64,000 bases of DNA from Butyrivibrio sp. NC2007 (GCF_000421405.1 NZ_ATWY01000017.1:1-64000), one strand, 5' to 3'; positions 52,441-61,649 are shown, counted from the stretch's first letter. The notes: a model not told the origin generated them from the sequence alone. Program-made: numbers and translations.

Positions 52441-53976
52441 ATGTCTAAAAAGGCATCAAATTTTCAGAAAGTAGTAATGTCCTGGGGGTATCGCGGAAAA
52501 GAAATATTTAAACCGCTGAATACGGGATGGATTGATGAAAATGTGGCTTGTGTCCGGGAATGGATTGCCAATATCTTCTTTTATACCAAGAATGGCACAA
52601 CAATCATGATTGATGCCGGATATAACTATGAGCGGCTTGCAGAGAAGATGAAATGGCTTGATATAGAGCCATCGAGCATAAAAGACATCCTGATAACACA
52701 TCAGGATACTGATCATGTCGGCGCTGTGGAGAGAGACTCTGATGGACTGTTCAGGAATGCCAGACTGTATATCAGTGAAATTGAAAATAGATATATGACT
52801 GGCGAGAAGCGGCGCAAGGTAATCTTTGGGCTGTATAAGCTTCCGATGGTTAAAAGTGATAATGAGAGAAAACTTCTTAAAGATGGCGATGTGTTTTACA
52901 TTGAGGACATCAAGGTGGAAGCAATCCTGGTTCCGGGTCATACTTGGGGGCATATGGTCTATCTGGTAGATGACGCTTATCTTTTCACCGGAGACACGAT
53001 CTGGTTCGGCGCAGATGGCGGCTACAGTTTTATAAACGCACTGGCAGAGGATAACGAACTGTCAAAGAAGTCCCTGGCAAAGCTTGAGAAGCTACTTCGC
53101 GACAGGGGTATCAGGCCGAAGGTGATAACAGGCCATACAGGATGGTCTGATGATCTGGATTTTGTATTTGCGCACAGAGACCAGATCTGCAATAGTTTGA
53201 AGAGACAAAAACCTCATGATCCTAATGCTCCTTATGATGGATATGACGAGAGGGAAGATAACGAAGAGAGGGCAAGAACCGAACGGCTAAAAAAGGCAGT
53301 TCCTGTATCTGACAGAATCCAGAGCGCCTATCATGATTCAAAAAATATCTATGATGATGTTCTGACACAGGGAAGTTTCCTTAGCAGGCAGTACATTCGC
53401 TTTTTCTGGAGCGGTACTGATGACAATGAAATAGCAAGGAAAATACTTGCTTATGTTCCAGATGATTTCTCCGGGACACTACTTGATGTACCTGTAGGAA
53501 CTGCGGTTTTTACAGAAAAGAAGTGGAGAAGGCTTTCAAAAGCTGGTATTACCTGCCTTGATTACAGCGTCGATATGCTGGAACAGGCAAAGAAAAGGCT
53601 TGAGGATTGTAAGAATATCTCATTTATTCAGGGAGATGTGGGAAAACTTCCTCTTGCTGATGGCAGCCAGGATATAGTCATGAGTATGAATGGATTTCAT
53701 GCTTTCCCCGATAAGAAGAAGGCTTTTAAGGAGACATTCCGCGTTCTTAAGAAAGGTGGAATGTTTGTAGCATGCTTTTATATCAAGGGTAAATCCAAGA
53801 GAACAGACTGGCTTGTAAAGAACATTCTATCTAAAAAGGGCTGGTTTACACCGCCATTTCCTACAGAAGATCAGCTGCTTCGTATTCTTCATAAGCTATA
53901 TTCTCAGGTTGAATATCATGTGGATGGTTCTATGGTGTATTTTAAATGCGTGAAGAGCAGATCTTTAAATGAATGA
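52441..53976 (+). CDS. Metallo-beta-lactamase fold protein fused to a SAM methyltransferase
   Basis: 511 aa. Residues 1 to about 270 are a metallo-beta-lactamase hydrolase: ITHQDTDHVGAV (about 84-95, HxDxDH in place of the usual HxHxDH), VPGHTWGHMVYL, LFTGDTIW and ITGHTGW supply the metal ligands. Residues from about 330 are a class I methyltransferase: TLLDVPVGTAVFTEKKW, CLDYSVDMLEQAKKRL, IQGDVGKLPLADGSQDIVMSMNGFHAF. A hydrolase and a methylase on one chain suggests successive steps on one substrate. GGAGGAGC site. Confidence 0.82.
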   Translation: MSKKASNFQKVVMSWGYRGKEIFKPLNTGWIDENVACVREWIANIFFYTKNGTTIMIDAGYNYERLAEKMKWLDIEPSSIKDILITHQDTDHVGAVERDSDGLFRNARLYISEIENRYMTGEKRRKVIFGLYKLPMVKSDNERKLLKDGDVFYIEDIKVEAILVPGHTWGHMVYLVDDAYLFTGDTIWFGADGGYSFINALAEDNELSKKSLAKLEKLLRDRGIRPKVITGHTGWSDDLDFVFAHRDQICNSLKRQKPHDPNAPYDGYDEREDNEERARTERLKKAVPVSDRIQSAYHDSKNIYDDVLTQGSFLSRQYIRFFWSGTDDNEIARKILAYVPDDFSGTLLDVPVGTAVFTEKKWRRLSKAGITCLDYSVDMLEQAKKRLEDCKNISFIQGDVGKLPLADGSQDIVMSMNGFHAFPDKKKAFKETFRVLKKGGMFVACFYIKGKSKRTDWLVKNILSKKGWFTPPFPTEDQLLRILHKLYSQVEYHVDGSMVYFKCVKSRSLNE

Positions 53977-54016
53977 AGAGTAGCATCGTAAAAACATGAA
54001 TGAAGTCTGATGTGCT

Positions 54017-54032
54017 GTTAGCAAATGCTAAC
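54017..54032. promoter_or_regulatory. Palindromic operator 3 (GTTAGC-N4-GCTAAC)
   Basis: Perfect GTTAGCAAATGCTAAC, 40 bases after the fusion gene's stop and 43 bases before the next start. A TATATA follows at 54035-54040, a possible -10. It would govern the methyltransferase-feoAB transcript. Confidence 0.8.
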
Positions 54033-54074
54033 TTTATATAAATGACTAATCAGAAAAGAGGAGGAAAAAAAGTA

Positions 54075-54839
54075 ATGAAACCGGACTATAAGAACTGGGT
54101 GCCAAATGGGATGGTATATGGATTTTTGGGAGCTACCGGTGGGGCACTTATATTGACCTTGATCTTTGGCGTGGAAGGAATAGTTGGAAAGGTACTATTG
54201 GTAATAACTATAGTTCTTGCGCTAATGACGCTTTGGATGTTTCTGATGCACAGGGCATTTTCTTACAATGGCTCAAGGCAGATGTCCAGGCAGATAATTG
54301 ATGGTGTTTCAGCCTATGTGAAGATTCCTGATGGAGGGAAAGGACTGGATGTCGGGTGTGGCAGCGGCGCGCTTACAATCGCATGTGCCAAGAAGAATCC
54401 AAATGCACAGATGGTTGGAATAGACAGATGGGGAAAAGAATATGCGTCATTCAGCAAGACTCTTTGCGAAAGCAATGCAGAAGCTGAAGGAGCAGCAAAT
54501 GTTTCTTTTGGTCAGGGAGATGCTACAAAGCTTGGATTTGAAGATGAGACTTTTGACGCAGTGACAAGCAACTATGTATATCACAACATCCCCAGCAGGG
54601 ACAGGCAGGCTATCCTCCTGGAGACGCTGAGAACACTGAAAAAGGGTGGAACATTTGCTATCCATGACATCATGTCAAAGAGCAAATACGGAGATATAGA
54701 GAGTTTTGCCAAAAAGCTTAAAGACATGGGCTACGAGGAAGTGCGGCTTGTTGATACTACCAGCGGAATGTTCATGAATAAGTTTGAAGCCACTTGGATG
54801 GGACTTAGTGGATCAACGATTCTTATGGGTAAAAAATAA
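54075..54839 (+). CDS. Membrane-anchored class I SAM methyltransferase
   Basis: 254 aa. Two N-terminal helices (MVYGFLGATGGALILTLIFG; VLLVITIVLALMTLWMFLM) precede a methyltransferase domain: GLDVGCGSGALTIACAKKNP, VGIDRWGKEYASFS, FGQGDATKLGFEDETFDAVTSNYVYHN, LKKGGTFAIHD. ATG at 54075 follows GAGGAGG; the ATG at 54042 precedes that site. Opens the transcript leading to feoAB. Confidence 0.82.
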   Translation: MKPDYKNWVPNGMVYGFLGATGGALILTLIFGVEGIVGKVLLVITIVLALMTLWMFLMHRAFSYNGSRQMSRQIIDGVSAYVKIPDGGKGLDVGCGSGALTIACAKKNPNAQMVGIDRWGKEYASFSKTLCESNAEAEGAANVSFGQGDATKLGFEDETFDAVTSNYVYHNIPSRDRQAILLETLRTLKKGGTFAIHDIMSKSKYGDIESFAKKLKDMGYEEVRLVDTTSGMFMNKFEATWMGLSGSTILMGKK

Positions 54840-54861
54840 AATGAGTGATGAGGAGGATACA

Positions 54862-55488
54862 ATGATGGGATTATTCAAGAATTATGTAAGTCAGACAAGA
54901 AAACCGGAAGGGGTTCTCGGGAAAATGATGATCAATGGTATGAACAGTGGTCATGCTAAGATGGCGGACTGGGGAATATCACATCTTGAAGTCAGTGCAC
55001 CCAAAGAGATGGTCGAACTTGGCTGTGGTGGGGGAAGAAATGCCGGGGTACTCATGGAAAAATACTCTTCGGCAAATATGACAGCAATTGACTACTCGCC
55101 GCTGTCTGTCGAAAAAGCAACAGAATACAACAAGGTAATGATCGATAAAGGAAGGTGCCAGGTTAAGCAGGGAGATGTATCAAATCTAACTCTTCCGGAA
55201 GAAAAGTATGATCTGGCAACTGCATTTGAAACTATATATTTCTGGCCGGGACTGGAGAAATGCTTTTCAGAAGTGGCAAAGGTTTTAAAGCCGGGTGGAA
55301 CCTTCATGATTGTAAACGAATCAGATGGTACAGACAAAGCGAGCCTGAGCTTTGAGAAGATCATCGATGGGATGAGGTGTCATACTCCTGATGAGATAGA
55401 AAAAGCTTTAAAAAGCGCAGGCTTTTCAAAAGTGAGGACAGATCACCATGAATCTAAGCCATGGATTACTGTAATGGCAGAGAAATAA
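54862..55488 (+). CDS. Class I SAM-dependent methyltransferase
   Basis: 208 aa. VELGCGGGRNAGVLMEKY (motif I), TAIDYSPLSVEKATEYN, VKQGDVSNLTLPEEKYDLATAFETIYFW and VLKPGGTFMIVNE. No membrane segment. ATG at 54862 (or the adjacent one at 54865) is placed 5-8 bases after GAGGAGG; an ATG at 54841 has no site. Small-molecule methylase of unknown substrate, between the previous methylase and feoA. Confidence 0.82.
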   Translation: MMGLFKNYVSQTRKPEGVLGKMMINGMNSGHAKMADWGISHLEVSAPKEMVELGCGGGRNAGVLMEKYSSANMTAIDYSPLSVEKATEYNKVMIDKGRCQVKQGDVSNLTLPEEKYDLATAFETIYFWPGLEKCFSEVAKVLKPGGTFMIVNESDGTDKASLSFEKIIDGMRCHTPDEIEKALKSAGFSKVRTDHHESKPWITVMAEK

Positions 55489-55524
55489 AGTTTATTAAAC
55501 AAAGTATATGAGAGGAGAAGTGTT

Positions 55525-55752
55525 ATGAGTTTAAGTGAAGTAAGGGAAAACAAAGATGCAGTGATCACAGCTATTCAAGGCGATACAAGGTTTATGAGCC
55601 GTATCACCTCGATAGGACTTACACCGGGCTGTAAGGTTAGCGTTATCAAGAACGATAAGAACAGACCTATGCTGGTTTATTCAAGAGATACCATGATCGC
55701 ACTGAACCGTAAGGAGTGCAGTGGTATTACAGTCGAGGAGGTGACAGCATGA
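55525..55752 (+). CDS. feoA: Ferrous iron transport protein A
   Basis: 75 aa SH3-like domain protein: TRFMSRITSIGLTPGCKVSVIKND and MLVYSRDTMIALNRKECSGI are FeoA marks. It assists FeoB at the cytoplasmic face. GAGAGGAG site. Overlaps feoB by 4 bases. Confidence 0.92.
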   Translation: MSLSEVRENKDAVITAIQGDTRFMSRITSIGLTPGCKVSVIKNDKNRPMLVYSRDTMIALNRKECSGITVEEVTA

Positions 55753-57764
55753 GTGCAGCTGCAACTATAGCCCTCCTTGGACAGCCTAACTCGGGCAAGT
55801 CAACTTTATTCAATGCGCTTACCGGACTTCGCCAGCATGTGGGAAACTGGCCAGGCAAGACAGTAGAGAAAAAAGAAGGATCTTTTACCTATGCAGGAAA
55901 AGAATACAATGTGGCGGATCTTCCGGGATCCTACAGCCTTTCTGCCAATTCAGATGAAGAGGTTATCACAAGAGATTTTATTACATCAGGAAAAGCTGAT
56001 GTTGTCTGCATCCTTGCTGACAGTTCACAGCTTCAGAGAAGCCTTTTCATGCTGGCTGATTATGCGGGAATAAATGCACCATGCTTTTTATTGCTCAATA
56101 TGGCAGATGTAGCCGCCGATCAGGGAAAAAAGATTGATGCCAAGGCTATAGAGGAAAAGCTTGGCATTCCTGTCATCCCTTTTTCTGCGACAGATGTGAA
56201 GTCTTATGACGAGTTCTATAAAACTCTTGAAAAGGCTATCAAGAAAGACTCAAGGCTTGATGTTTCCAAGCTAAAAGAACAGTACGAGAGTATCAAAGGT
56301 TTTCAGGAAATCTGCAACCTGATTCCTGAAGGCGTTATTCCCGGCTATTCTTCAATGTGGCTTGCTTCAAAGGTGCTTGAGAATGACAAGGTAGTTGTTG
56401 CGAAGCTTAAAAATACACTGGATGCATCTGTTTTTTCAGAAATTGAAAGTATCAAAGATTCATCCCAGGGCGCTGTGGCTGTCGGCGGCTGCAAATTCGC
56501 CTGGATCGATGATGTGATAGACGGTGCAATCCAATCTAAGTCTGTAAAGGTAACCCTTGGAAAACTTGACCGTATCTATACAAGTAAAGTCTGGGGAAAG
56601 CCTGCGGTTATACTTACTGTTCTATTAGGTCTTATTGCTTCATTTGTTCCTGCTCTTCCGCCCATGTTTCTGGGCGAGCTGGTTCTTATGACTAAAGCTC
56701 CGATTACTGCAGGATTATCAGCTATAGGATGTCCTGAATTCGTTATGCTCATCATTACAGATGTAATAATTCAGTCATTCTCATATATTTTCAAGATGTT
56801 GGGATTTGTGTTTGGTGTAACCCTTGTATTCGGACTTCTTGAGGAAGTGGGCATCATGGCCCGTATCTCCTATGTGTTTGACAACACCATGGGTAAGCTT
56901 GGGCTTCAGGGAAAGTCAGTCATGCCATTCCTGGTAAGCTTTGGATGTACCATGGGAGGCGCAGCGGGCGCAAGAGTTATAGATAACTGGGGACAGAAGG
57001 TTCTCACGATCGCTCTGGCATGGGCAGTGCCTTGCGGCGCAGCCTGGGCAACCATTCCTATGCTTTCATCTATTTTCTTCGGTCCAGGAGCAGTTCTTGT
57101 GGTGGCTGTAATCCTTCTTACTATGCTCTTGCACATGTATGTCACGGCCAAAGTCTTTGGAGCTAAGCTTGTTCAGAAGGAAGACCGCTACGGAATGATC
57201 ATGGAGCTTCCTCCGTACCACAAACCAAAGTGGGGAGCTCTTTTCAGATATGTATTCGGAAGAACAAAGGAAACATTTATCAGAGTAACAAAGGTGGTTC
57301 TACTTGTTTGCGGAGTATTCTGGCTTCTTAGCTATTCTCCATCCGGAACAGGAGGAATCCTTTACACAATCGGTGTAGCAATAGAGCCTGTCACAAAGTT
57401 CTTCGGAATGCCATGGCAGTTATTCCTTTCCTACATTGCATCTGCTGTTGGAAAAGAAGGTGCTATCGGTGTCATAAGTGCACTTTATAGTGGTGGTTCA
57501 TATAGCACAGCATTTACAGAGGCTATGAGTGGTGCAGGAACTACCGCAAATCTTAGTTCTGTTCTTCTTGCGAACGTAACAAAGCCGGAGGCCTTAGCAT
57601 TTATCTTTGCCATGACCTTCAACATGCCTTGCGTCGTTGCCCTCGCGGCTACATATCAGGAGACACATTCAGCAAAATGGACAGGAAGGATTGTGCTTTA
57701 TTACACAGCAGTATCTCTTTTGCTTGCGTTTATTGCTTATCATGTGGGAATGCTCATCTGGTGA
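55749..57764 (+). CDS. feoB: Ferrous iron transporter B
   Basis: 671 aa. N-terminal G domain: LLGQPNSGKSTLFNALTG (G1), GNWPGKTVEKKEG (switch region), VADLPGSYSLS (G3), LLNMADVA (G4); then helical insertion and a membrane domain with the two mirrored Gate motifs (VFGLLEEVGIMARISYVFD, FLVSFGCTMGGAAGAR; SYIASAVGKEGAIGVISALY). Moves Fe2+ into the cell under anaerobic conditions. ATG at 55749 overlaps the feoA stop. Confidence 0.96.
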   Translation: MSAAATIALLGQPNSGKSTLFNALTGLRQHVGNWPGKTVEKKEGSFTYAGKEYNVADLPGSYSLSANSDEEVITRDFITSGKADVVCILADSSQLQRSLFMLADYAGINAPCFLLLNMADVAADQGKKIDAKAIEEKLGIPVIPFSATDVKSYDEFYKTLEKAIKKDSRLDVSKLKEQYESIKGFQEICNLIPEGVIPGYSSMWLASKVLENDKVVVAKLKNTLDASVFSEIESIKDSSQGAVAVGGCKFAWIDDVIDGAIQSKSVKVTLGKLDRIYTSKVWGKPAVILTVLLGLIASFVPALPPMFLGELVLMTKAPITAGLSAIGCPEFVMLIITDVIIQSFSYIFKMLGFVFGVTLVFGLLEEVGIMARISYVFDNTMGKLGLQGKSVMPFLVSFGCTMGGAAGARVIDNWGQKVLTIALAWAVPCGAAWATIPMLSSIFFGPGAVLVVAVILLTMLLHMYVTAKVFGAKLVQKEDRYGMIMELPPYHKPKWGALFRYVFGRTKETFIRVTKVVLLVCGVFWLLSYSPSGTGGILYTIGVAIEPVTKFFGMPWQLFLSYIASAVGKEGAIGVISALYSGGSYSTAFTEAMSGAGTTANLSSVLLANVTKPEALAFIFAMTFNMPCVVALAATYQETHSAKWTGRIVLYYTAVSLLLAFIAYHVGMLIW

Positions 57765-57788
57765 GAAATGTAACTAGGGAGGCGTAAA

Positions 57789-58064
57789 ATGGAACAACTT
57801 TTGGAACTGTTAAAAGATGGCCGTGCCAGAACCACAAAGCTTCTTGCCATAGAACTTCATACCAGTGAGGAAGATGTCACCAGACAGATGGAATATCTTG
57901 AAAACATGGGTATCATTAAAAAAGTGGTGTTCACATCCAAGAGTTGTTCAGGATGCAGTGGATGCTCATCCGGAAGCCACTCAGATGGACATACCTGCAA
58001 AGGATGCCTGCCTCAGGATGGATTTCAAAACATGGGACAGATGTGGGAAGTGGTGACGCCATGA
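57789..58064 (+). CDS. FeoC-like winged-helix protein with cysteine-rich tail
   Basis: 91 aa. First half is a helix-turn-helix (LLELLKDGRARTTKLLAIELHTSEEDVTRQMEYLENMGII); second half has SCSGCSGCSSGSH and TCKGC, more cysteines than classical FeoC (four). Sited 24 bases behind feoB, the place of feoC. It may bind an iron-sulfur cluster or metal and adjust FeoB or transcription. Confidence 0.75.
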   Translation: MEQLLELLKDGRARTTKLLAIELHTSEEDVTRQMEYLENMGIIKKVVFTSKSCSGCSGCSSGSHSDGHTCKGCLPQDGFQNMGQMWEVVTP

Positions 58065-58126
58065 TTACAAGGGCTATAGGAACTTTGGATTACAAAGTCA
58101 TATCTGTGATAAAGAAATAAAGAAAG

Positions 58127-58170
58127 AAAACCTCGTAGTTGCCAGAGAATAGCCGCTACGAGGTTTTATT
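58127..58170. terminator. Bidirectional terminator between feo operon and P-type ATPase
   Basis: AAAACCTCGTAG (58127-58138) and its complement (58156-58167); runs of A and T on the two sides serve both convergent transcripts. Confidence 0.85.
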
Positions 58171-58175
58171 ATTGG

Positions 58176-60251
58176 TCAATCATCCAACAGATTTGTCATG
58201 CTCTTCATGCTTAGAGCAATGGTAGATGCGTTGTGTAGGAATGCTGTAGTGGTTGGGGTGAAGATACCCAACATACCCATAATTATCAGGAAGGAGTTAA
58301 ACCCGATAATGGAATTGTAGTTCAGGTTGATCCTTCGCATCAGCTCTGTACTGAGACTTCTAAGCGTTAAAAGAGCTCCAAGATCATCAGAGGAGATGGT
58401 TATATCTGCAATCTCTCTTGCAATGGAAGCTCCTGTGCTGACGGCGATTCCTGCATCTGCCTCTGAAAGAGCAGGTGAGTCATTGATACCGTCACCTATC
58501 ATGATTACTTTTCTACCTGCTTCATGTTCTTTTCTTATGAATTCAGCCTTGTCTTCAGGAAGAACTTCAGAGAAGTATCTTGTCACACCGGTCTTTTCTG
58601 CAACCGACTTGGCTGTTCTGTCACTGTCTCCGGTCATCATAACTACATTTTCAAAACCAACCTCTTTCAATTTCCTTATTACCGAAGGAGCCTCATCTCT
58701 AAGTGGATCTTCGATAAGTATTACTGCAGCGAGTTCTTCACCGATAGCCATATACAGGTGCGAATACTCAGGTGGAAGAGAATCGAACCTGTCAGTGAAT
58801 CCACTTGGAACAATACACTTTTCGTCCTCAAAGATGTAGTGATGGCTTCCTATACATACCTTTTTACCGTCAATCGTACTGGAAATGCCATGTGCAACGA
58901 TATAGGCAGCTCTGGTGTGCTTTTCTTCATGAGTAAGTCCTTTGACTTCTGCAGCTTTTACCACTGCGTTGGCTATGGAGTGAGGGTAGTGTTCCTCAAG
59001 ACACGCAGCAAGGCGAAGCATCTCATCTTCGTCATTCTCGCCAAAAGTAACAACCTTGGCAACTTTTGGTGTGGCATGAGTCAGAGTTCCGGTTTTGTCG
59101 AAGACTATTGTTTTTGCTTCAGCCACAGCCTCCATGAACTTGCCGCCTTTTACAGATATCTTGTGATCACCGGCTTCTCTCATTGCTGAGAGTACTGAAA
59201 TAGGCATGGCGAGCTTTAATGCGCAGCAGAAGTCCACCATAAGGATTGATGTGGCCTTGGTGGCATTTCTGGTAAATAGCCAGGTGAGGAGTGTGGCACC
59301 AAAAGTATAGGGAACAAGTCTGTCGGCCAGGTGTGCAGCCTTTGCTTCTGACTCGGATTTGAGCTTCTCGGATTCCTCTATCATAGCTACAATCCTGTCG
59401 TATCGTCCCTGCCCCTGTGCCTTCTGTACGGTTATGACAAGCTCACCTTCGTCAATAACAGTACCGGCGTATACAAGAGAGCCTTCTGTTTTGTGGACAG
59501 GCTCGGATTCACCGGTCATGGCTGCCTGATTTACGGAAGCATCACCGCTTAGTACTACACCGTCAAGGGGGATCATGGTGCCGGTTCTGACAACTATCCT
59601 GTCATTCTCTTTTATGTCAGAGATATTTGAAAGGACCTCCTGGCCGTCAGAAGAAAGCATCCATACCTTGTCTACATTCAGGGACATGGCCCTTGCAAGG
59701 TCATCGACGGACTTTTTGTGAGTCCAGTCCTCCATCATCTCACCCATTTCAAGAAGGAACATTACATTGCTTGCTGTTGCATGATCGCCTCTGAGCAGTG
59801 ATACCGCAATGCTGGTTGCATCAAGAACAGAAACCTCAAGCTTTCCGGAGAGCAGGCACTTGAGCCCCTTAATTATGTAAGGGATAGCCTTTAGATATAT
59901 GATCACCCTTCTTATCTGCAATGGAATGATGAATCTGCGGACAAGCTTGCCTGCAATATGGAAGAACATTCTGTCTTCGTATTCGATACGGAGTTCCCTG
60001 CCTGTATGTTCGGGCACAGTAATCTCTGTTCTCTCACTATATTCAGAAAACGCCTGTATCAGATCATTCCTGCAGGAAGAGTCATAGAAAACTATGGCAT
60101 TTGAAGTCCGTTCATTTACATCAGCTTTTTTTACAAAAGGAAGTGAGGAGAGATAATACTGGATCTTATCAGCTTCAAAAGAAGACATATGGCGTACAGC
60201 AATGTGTACACGCATACGTCCCCCATTTTCATGCAATATTTTACAATTCAT
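58176..60251 (-). CDS. Heavy-metal P-type ATPase, unusual transmembrane metal site
   Basis: 691 aa. N-terminal HMA-like domain lacking CxxC, then TGES (actuator), phosphorylation site FDKTGTLT (about D384), HP motif YPHSIAN and GDGINDSPAL. The helix-6 motif that sets metal choice, usually CPC or SPC, is DFCCALKLAMP here (around residue 340): two cysteines and no proline before ALKLAMP. It probably exports a transition metal such as Fe2+, Mn2+ or Zn2+. Encoded with the small gene upstream, opposite to feo; a pump against metal overload would fit. Confidence 0.88.
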   Translation of the reverse strand: MNCKILHENGGRMRVHIAVRHMSSFEADKIQYYLSSLPFVKKADVNERTSNAIVFYDSSCRNDLIQAFSEYSERTEITVPEHTGRELRIEYEDRMFFHIAGKLVRRFIIPLQIRRVIIYLKAIPYIIKGLKCLLSGKLEVSVLDATSIAVSLLRGDHATASNVMFLLEMGEMMEDWTHKKSVDDLARAMSLNVDKVWMLSSDGQEVLSNISDIKENDRIVVRTGTMIPLDGVVLSGDASVNQAAMTGESEPVHKTEGSLVYAGTVIDEGELVITVQKAQGQGRYDRIVAMIEESEKLKSESEAKAAHLADRLVPYTFGATLLTWLFTRNATKATSILMVDFCCALKLAMPISVLSAMREAGDHKISVKGGKFMEAVAEAKTIVFDKTGTLTHATPKVAKVVTFGENDEDEMLRLAACLEEHYPHSIANAVVKAAEVKGLTHEEKHTRAAYIVAHGISSTIDGKKVCIGSHHYIFEDEKCIVPSGFTDRFDSLPPEYSHLYMAIGEELAAVILIEDPLRDEAPSVIRKLKEVGFENVVMMTGDSDRTAKSVAEKTGVTRYFSEVLPEDKAEFIRKEHEAGRKVIMIGDGINDSPALSEADAGIAVSTGASIAREIADITISSDDLGALLTLRSLSTELMRRINLNYNSIIGFNSFLIIMGMLGIFTPTTTAFLHNASTIALSMKSMTNLLDD

Positions 60252-60282
60252 AGTATGCCTTTCATCTAAGCTTACTTATGTC

Positions 60283-60579
60283 TTATGCATTAGCGGCTTC
60301 AGCTTCAGCGCTTGCCAGAACAGCCTTTGCATCCTCTATTTCTTTTGCTCTTTCATCAGCATAGCGTTTTTCATTGATTTCCTTTGCATCAGCACTGATA
60401 TCCTGACAGTTCTCCTTGATGTTAGTGTAGGTCTCAAGGCATGTATCCTTGCATCTGTACGCCGCAGCAGTTATATGTGTGTAGCATTTCTTGGCATCCT
60501 TGCTGGAGAGGAGCTTAACTCCTGCTGTACCAAGCGCGAAACCGCATGCCACTTTTCCTATTGTGCTCCAATTAATCAT
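60283..60579 (-). CDS. Small protein of DUF6110 type, partner of the P-type ATPase
   Basis: 98 aa. N-terminal hydrophobic segment (IGKVACGFALGTAGVKLLSS), then DAKKCYTHITAAAYRCKDTCLETYTNIKENCQDI with four cysteines, and a charged coiled-coil end. Proteins of this kind (DUF6110) precede metal P-type ATPases in Clostridia, and the four cysteines could carry metal. AAAGGA site before the ATG. Thirty-one bases ahead of the ATPase gene. Confidence 0.7.
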   Translation of the reverse strand: MINWSTIGKVACGFALGTAGVKLLSSKDAKKCYTHITAAAYRCKDTCLETYTNIKENCQDISADAKEINEKRYADERAKEIEDAKAVLASAEAEAANA

Positions 60580-60738
60580 AGATAGTCCTTTCTGTACCTG
60601 GAAATGTACGTTAATAGATTTGCTAATTAATTATAAAACAGCGAAGGGAGTGTAGAGGCAGCTAACGTGTGAGAATTTTTATCAACAAGGCAGTGGAATG
60701 GATGTGCATAAAAACTGCAATTATGTCTTTATTTTAGG

Positions 60739-60754
60739 GTTAGCAAGTGCTAAC
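60739..60754. promoter_or_regulatory. Palindromic operator 4 (GTTAGC-N4-GCTAAC)
   Basis: Perfect GTTAGCAAGTGCTAAC, 70 bases before the alpha/beta hydrolase gene and 160 bases from the divergent DUF6110 gene. Promoter elements around it are not clear. Confidence 0.75.
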
Positions 60755-60824
60755 ATATTGGTGTATAGCGAGTATTCGTCGTTGATTGGTGTTGATAAAA
60801 TGTCTCAAAAATAAGGAATACTTT

Positions 60825-61613
60825 ATGACCTACCATGAATTCGGAAAAGAAAATGGAAAAGTAATAGTGTTAATCCACCCTGCTGTGGTGATGTGGGATT
60901 ATTTTGAATATGTGATTCCGCTATTGGAAAAAGACTATCATCTTATCATTCCGGCACTTCCGGGATACGATCCTGAAAACGCAAGTGATTTTACAAGTAT
61001 TGAAGAGATAGCAGAGGAACTGGAGAGTTGGCTAGGTGCACAAGGAATATCCACAGTTGAGTGCATATATGGCTGTTCAATGGGAGGGGCTGTAGTTACA
61101 AAGCTTTTGGCGAACGGAAAGATTTATTTTAACCATGCTGTAATTGATGGTGGTATCACACCATACCAGATGCCTTGGCTAGTTACGAGAATTATTGCAC
61201 TCAAGGATTTTGCAATGATCTCCATGGGTAAGATTGGTGGAATCAAATTGCTTGAAAAAGCATTCTCAACAGATGAGCTTTCAGAAGATGACATCAGATA
61301 TGAGGCAAAAGTTCTTGAGATGATAAGCTATCAAACAATATGGCGAACCTTTGATTCGGCAAATAACTATTCTATGCCGGATCATGTGAAAACTAATTGC
61401 CCGTTCATTGAATACTGGTTCGCAGAAGCTGAAGAAAAGGCAAGAAAATGGGACATTGCATATATCAGAAAAGCATTTCCCGGATCTCGTTTTGTCAGAT
61501 TTAAGGACTTAGGACACGGAGGACTTGCACCGTTTTATCCTGAAAAGCTTGCAAAAGGAATTAGAATGCTCTGTTTGGAATCGATTGAAGGAACAGATGC
61601 CGTCATGGGATGA
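60825..61613 (+). CDS. Alpha/beta hydrolase
   Basis: 262 aa. VIVLIHPAVVMWDYF (oxyanion region), nucleophile elbow GCSMGG, acid near the C-terminal third and histidine in KDLGHGGLAPF. No signal peptide. ATG at 60825 with AAGGAA; the open frame from 60786 overlaps the leader. In this island it might be an esterase acting on an imported chelator; family alone does not tell. Confidence 0.8.
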   Translation: MTYHEFGKENGKVIVLIHPAVVMWDYFEYVIPLLEKDYHLIIPALPGYDPENASDFTSIEEIAEELESWLGAQGISTVECIYGCSMGGAVVTKLLANGKIYFNHAVIDGGITPYQMPWLVTRIIALKDFAMISMGKIGGIKLLEKAFSTDELSEDDIRYEAKVLEMISYQTIWRTFDSANNYSMPDHVKTNCPFIEYWFAEAEEKARKWDIAYIRKAFPGSRFVRFKDLGHGGLAPFYPEKLAKGIRMLCLESIEGTDAVMG

Positions 61614-61649
61614 ACTGCACAGAATATATGGGAACTGAGGAATCGTTAG

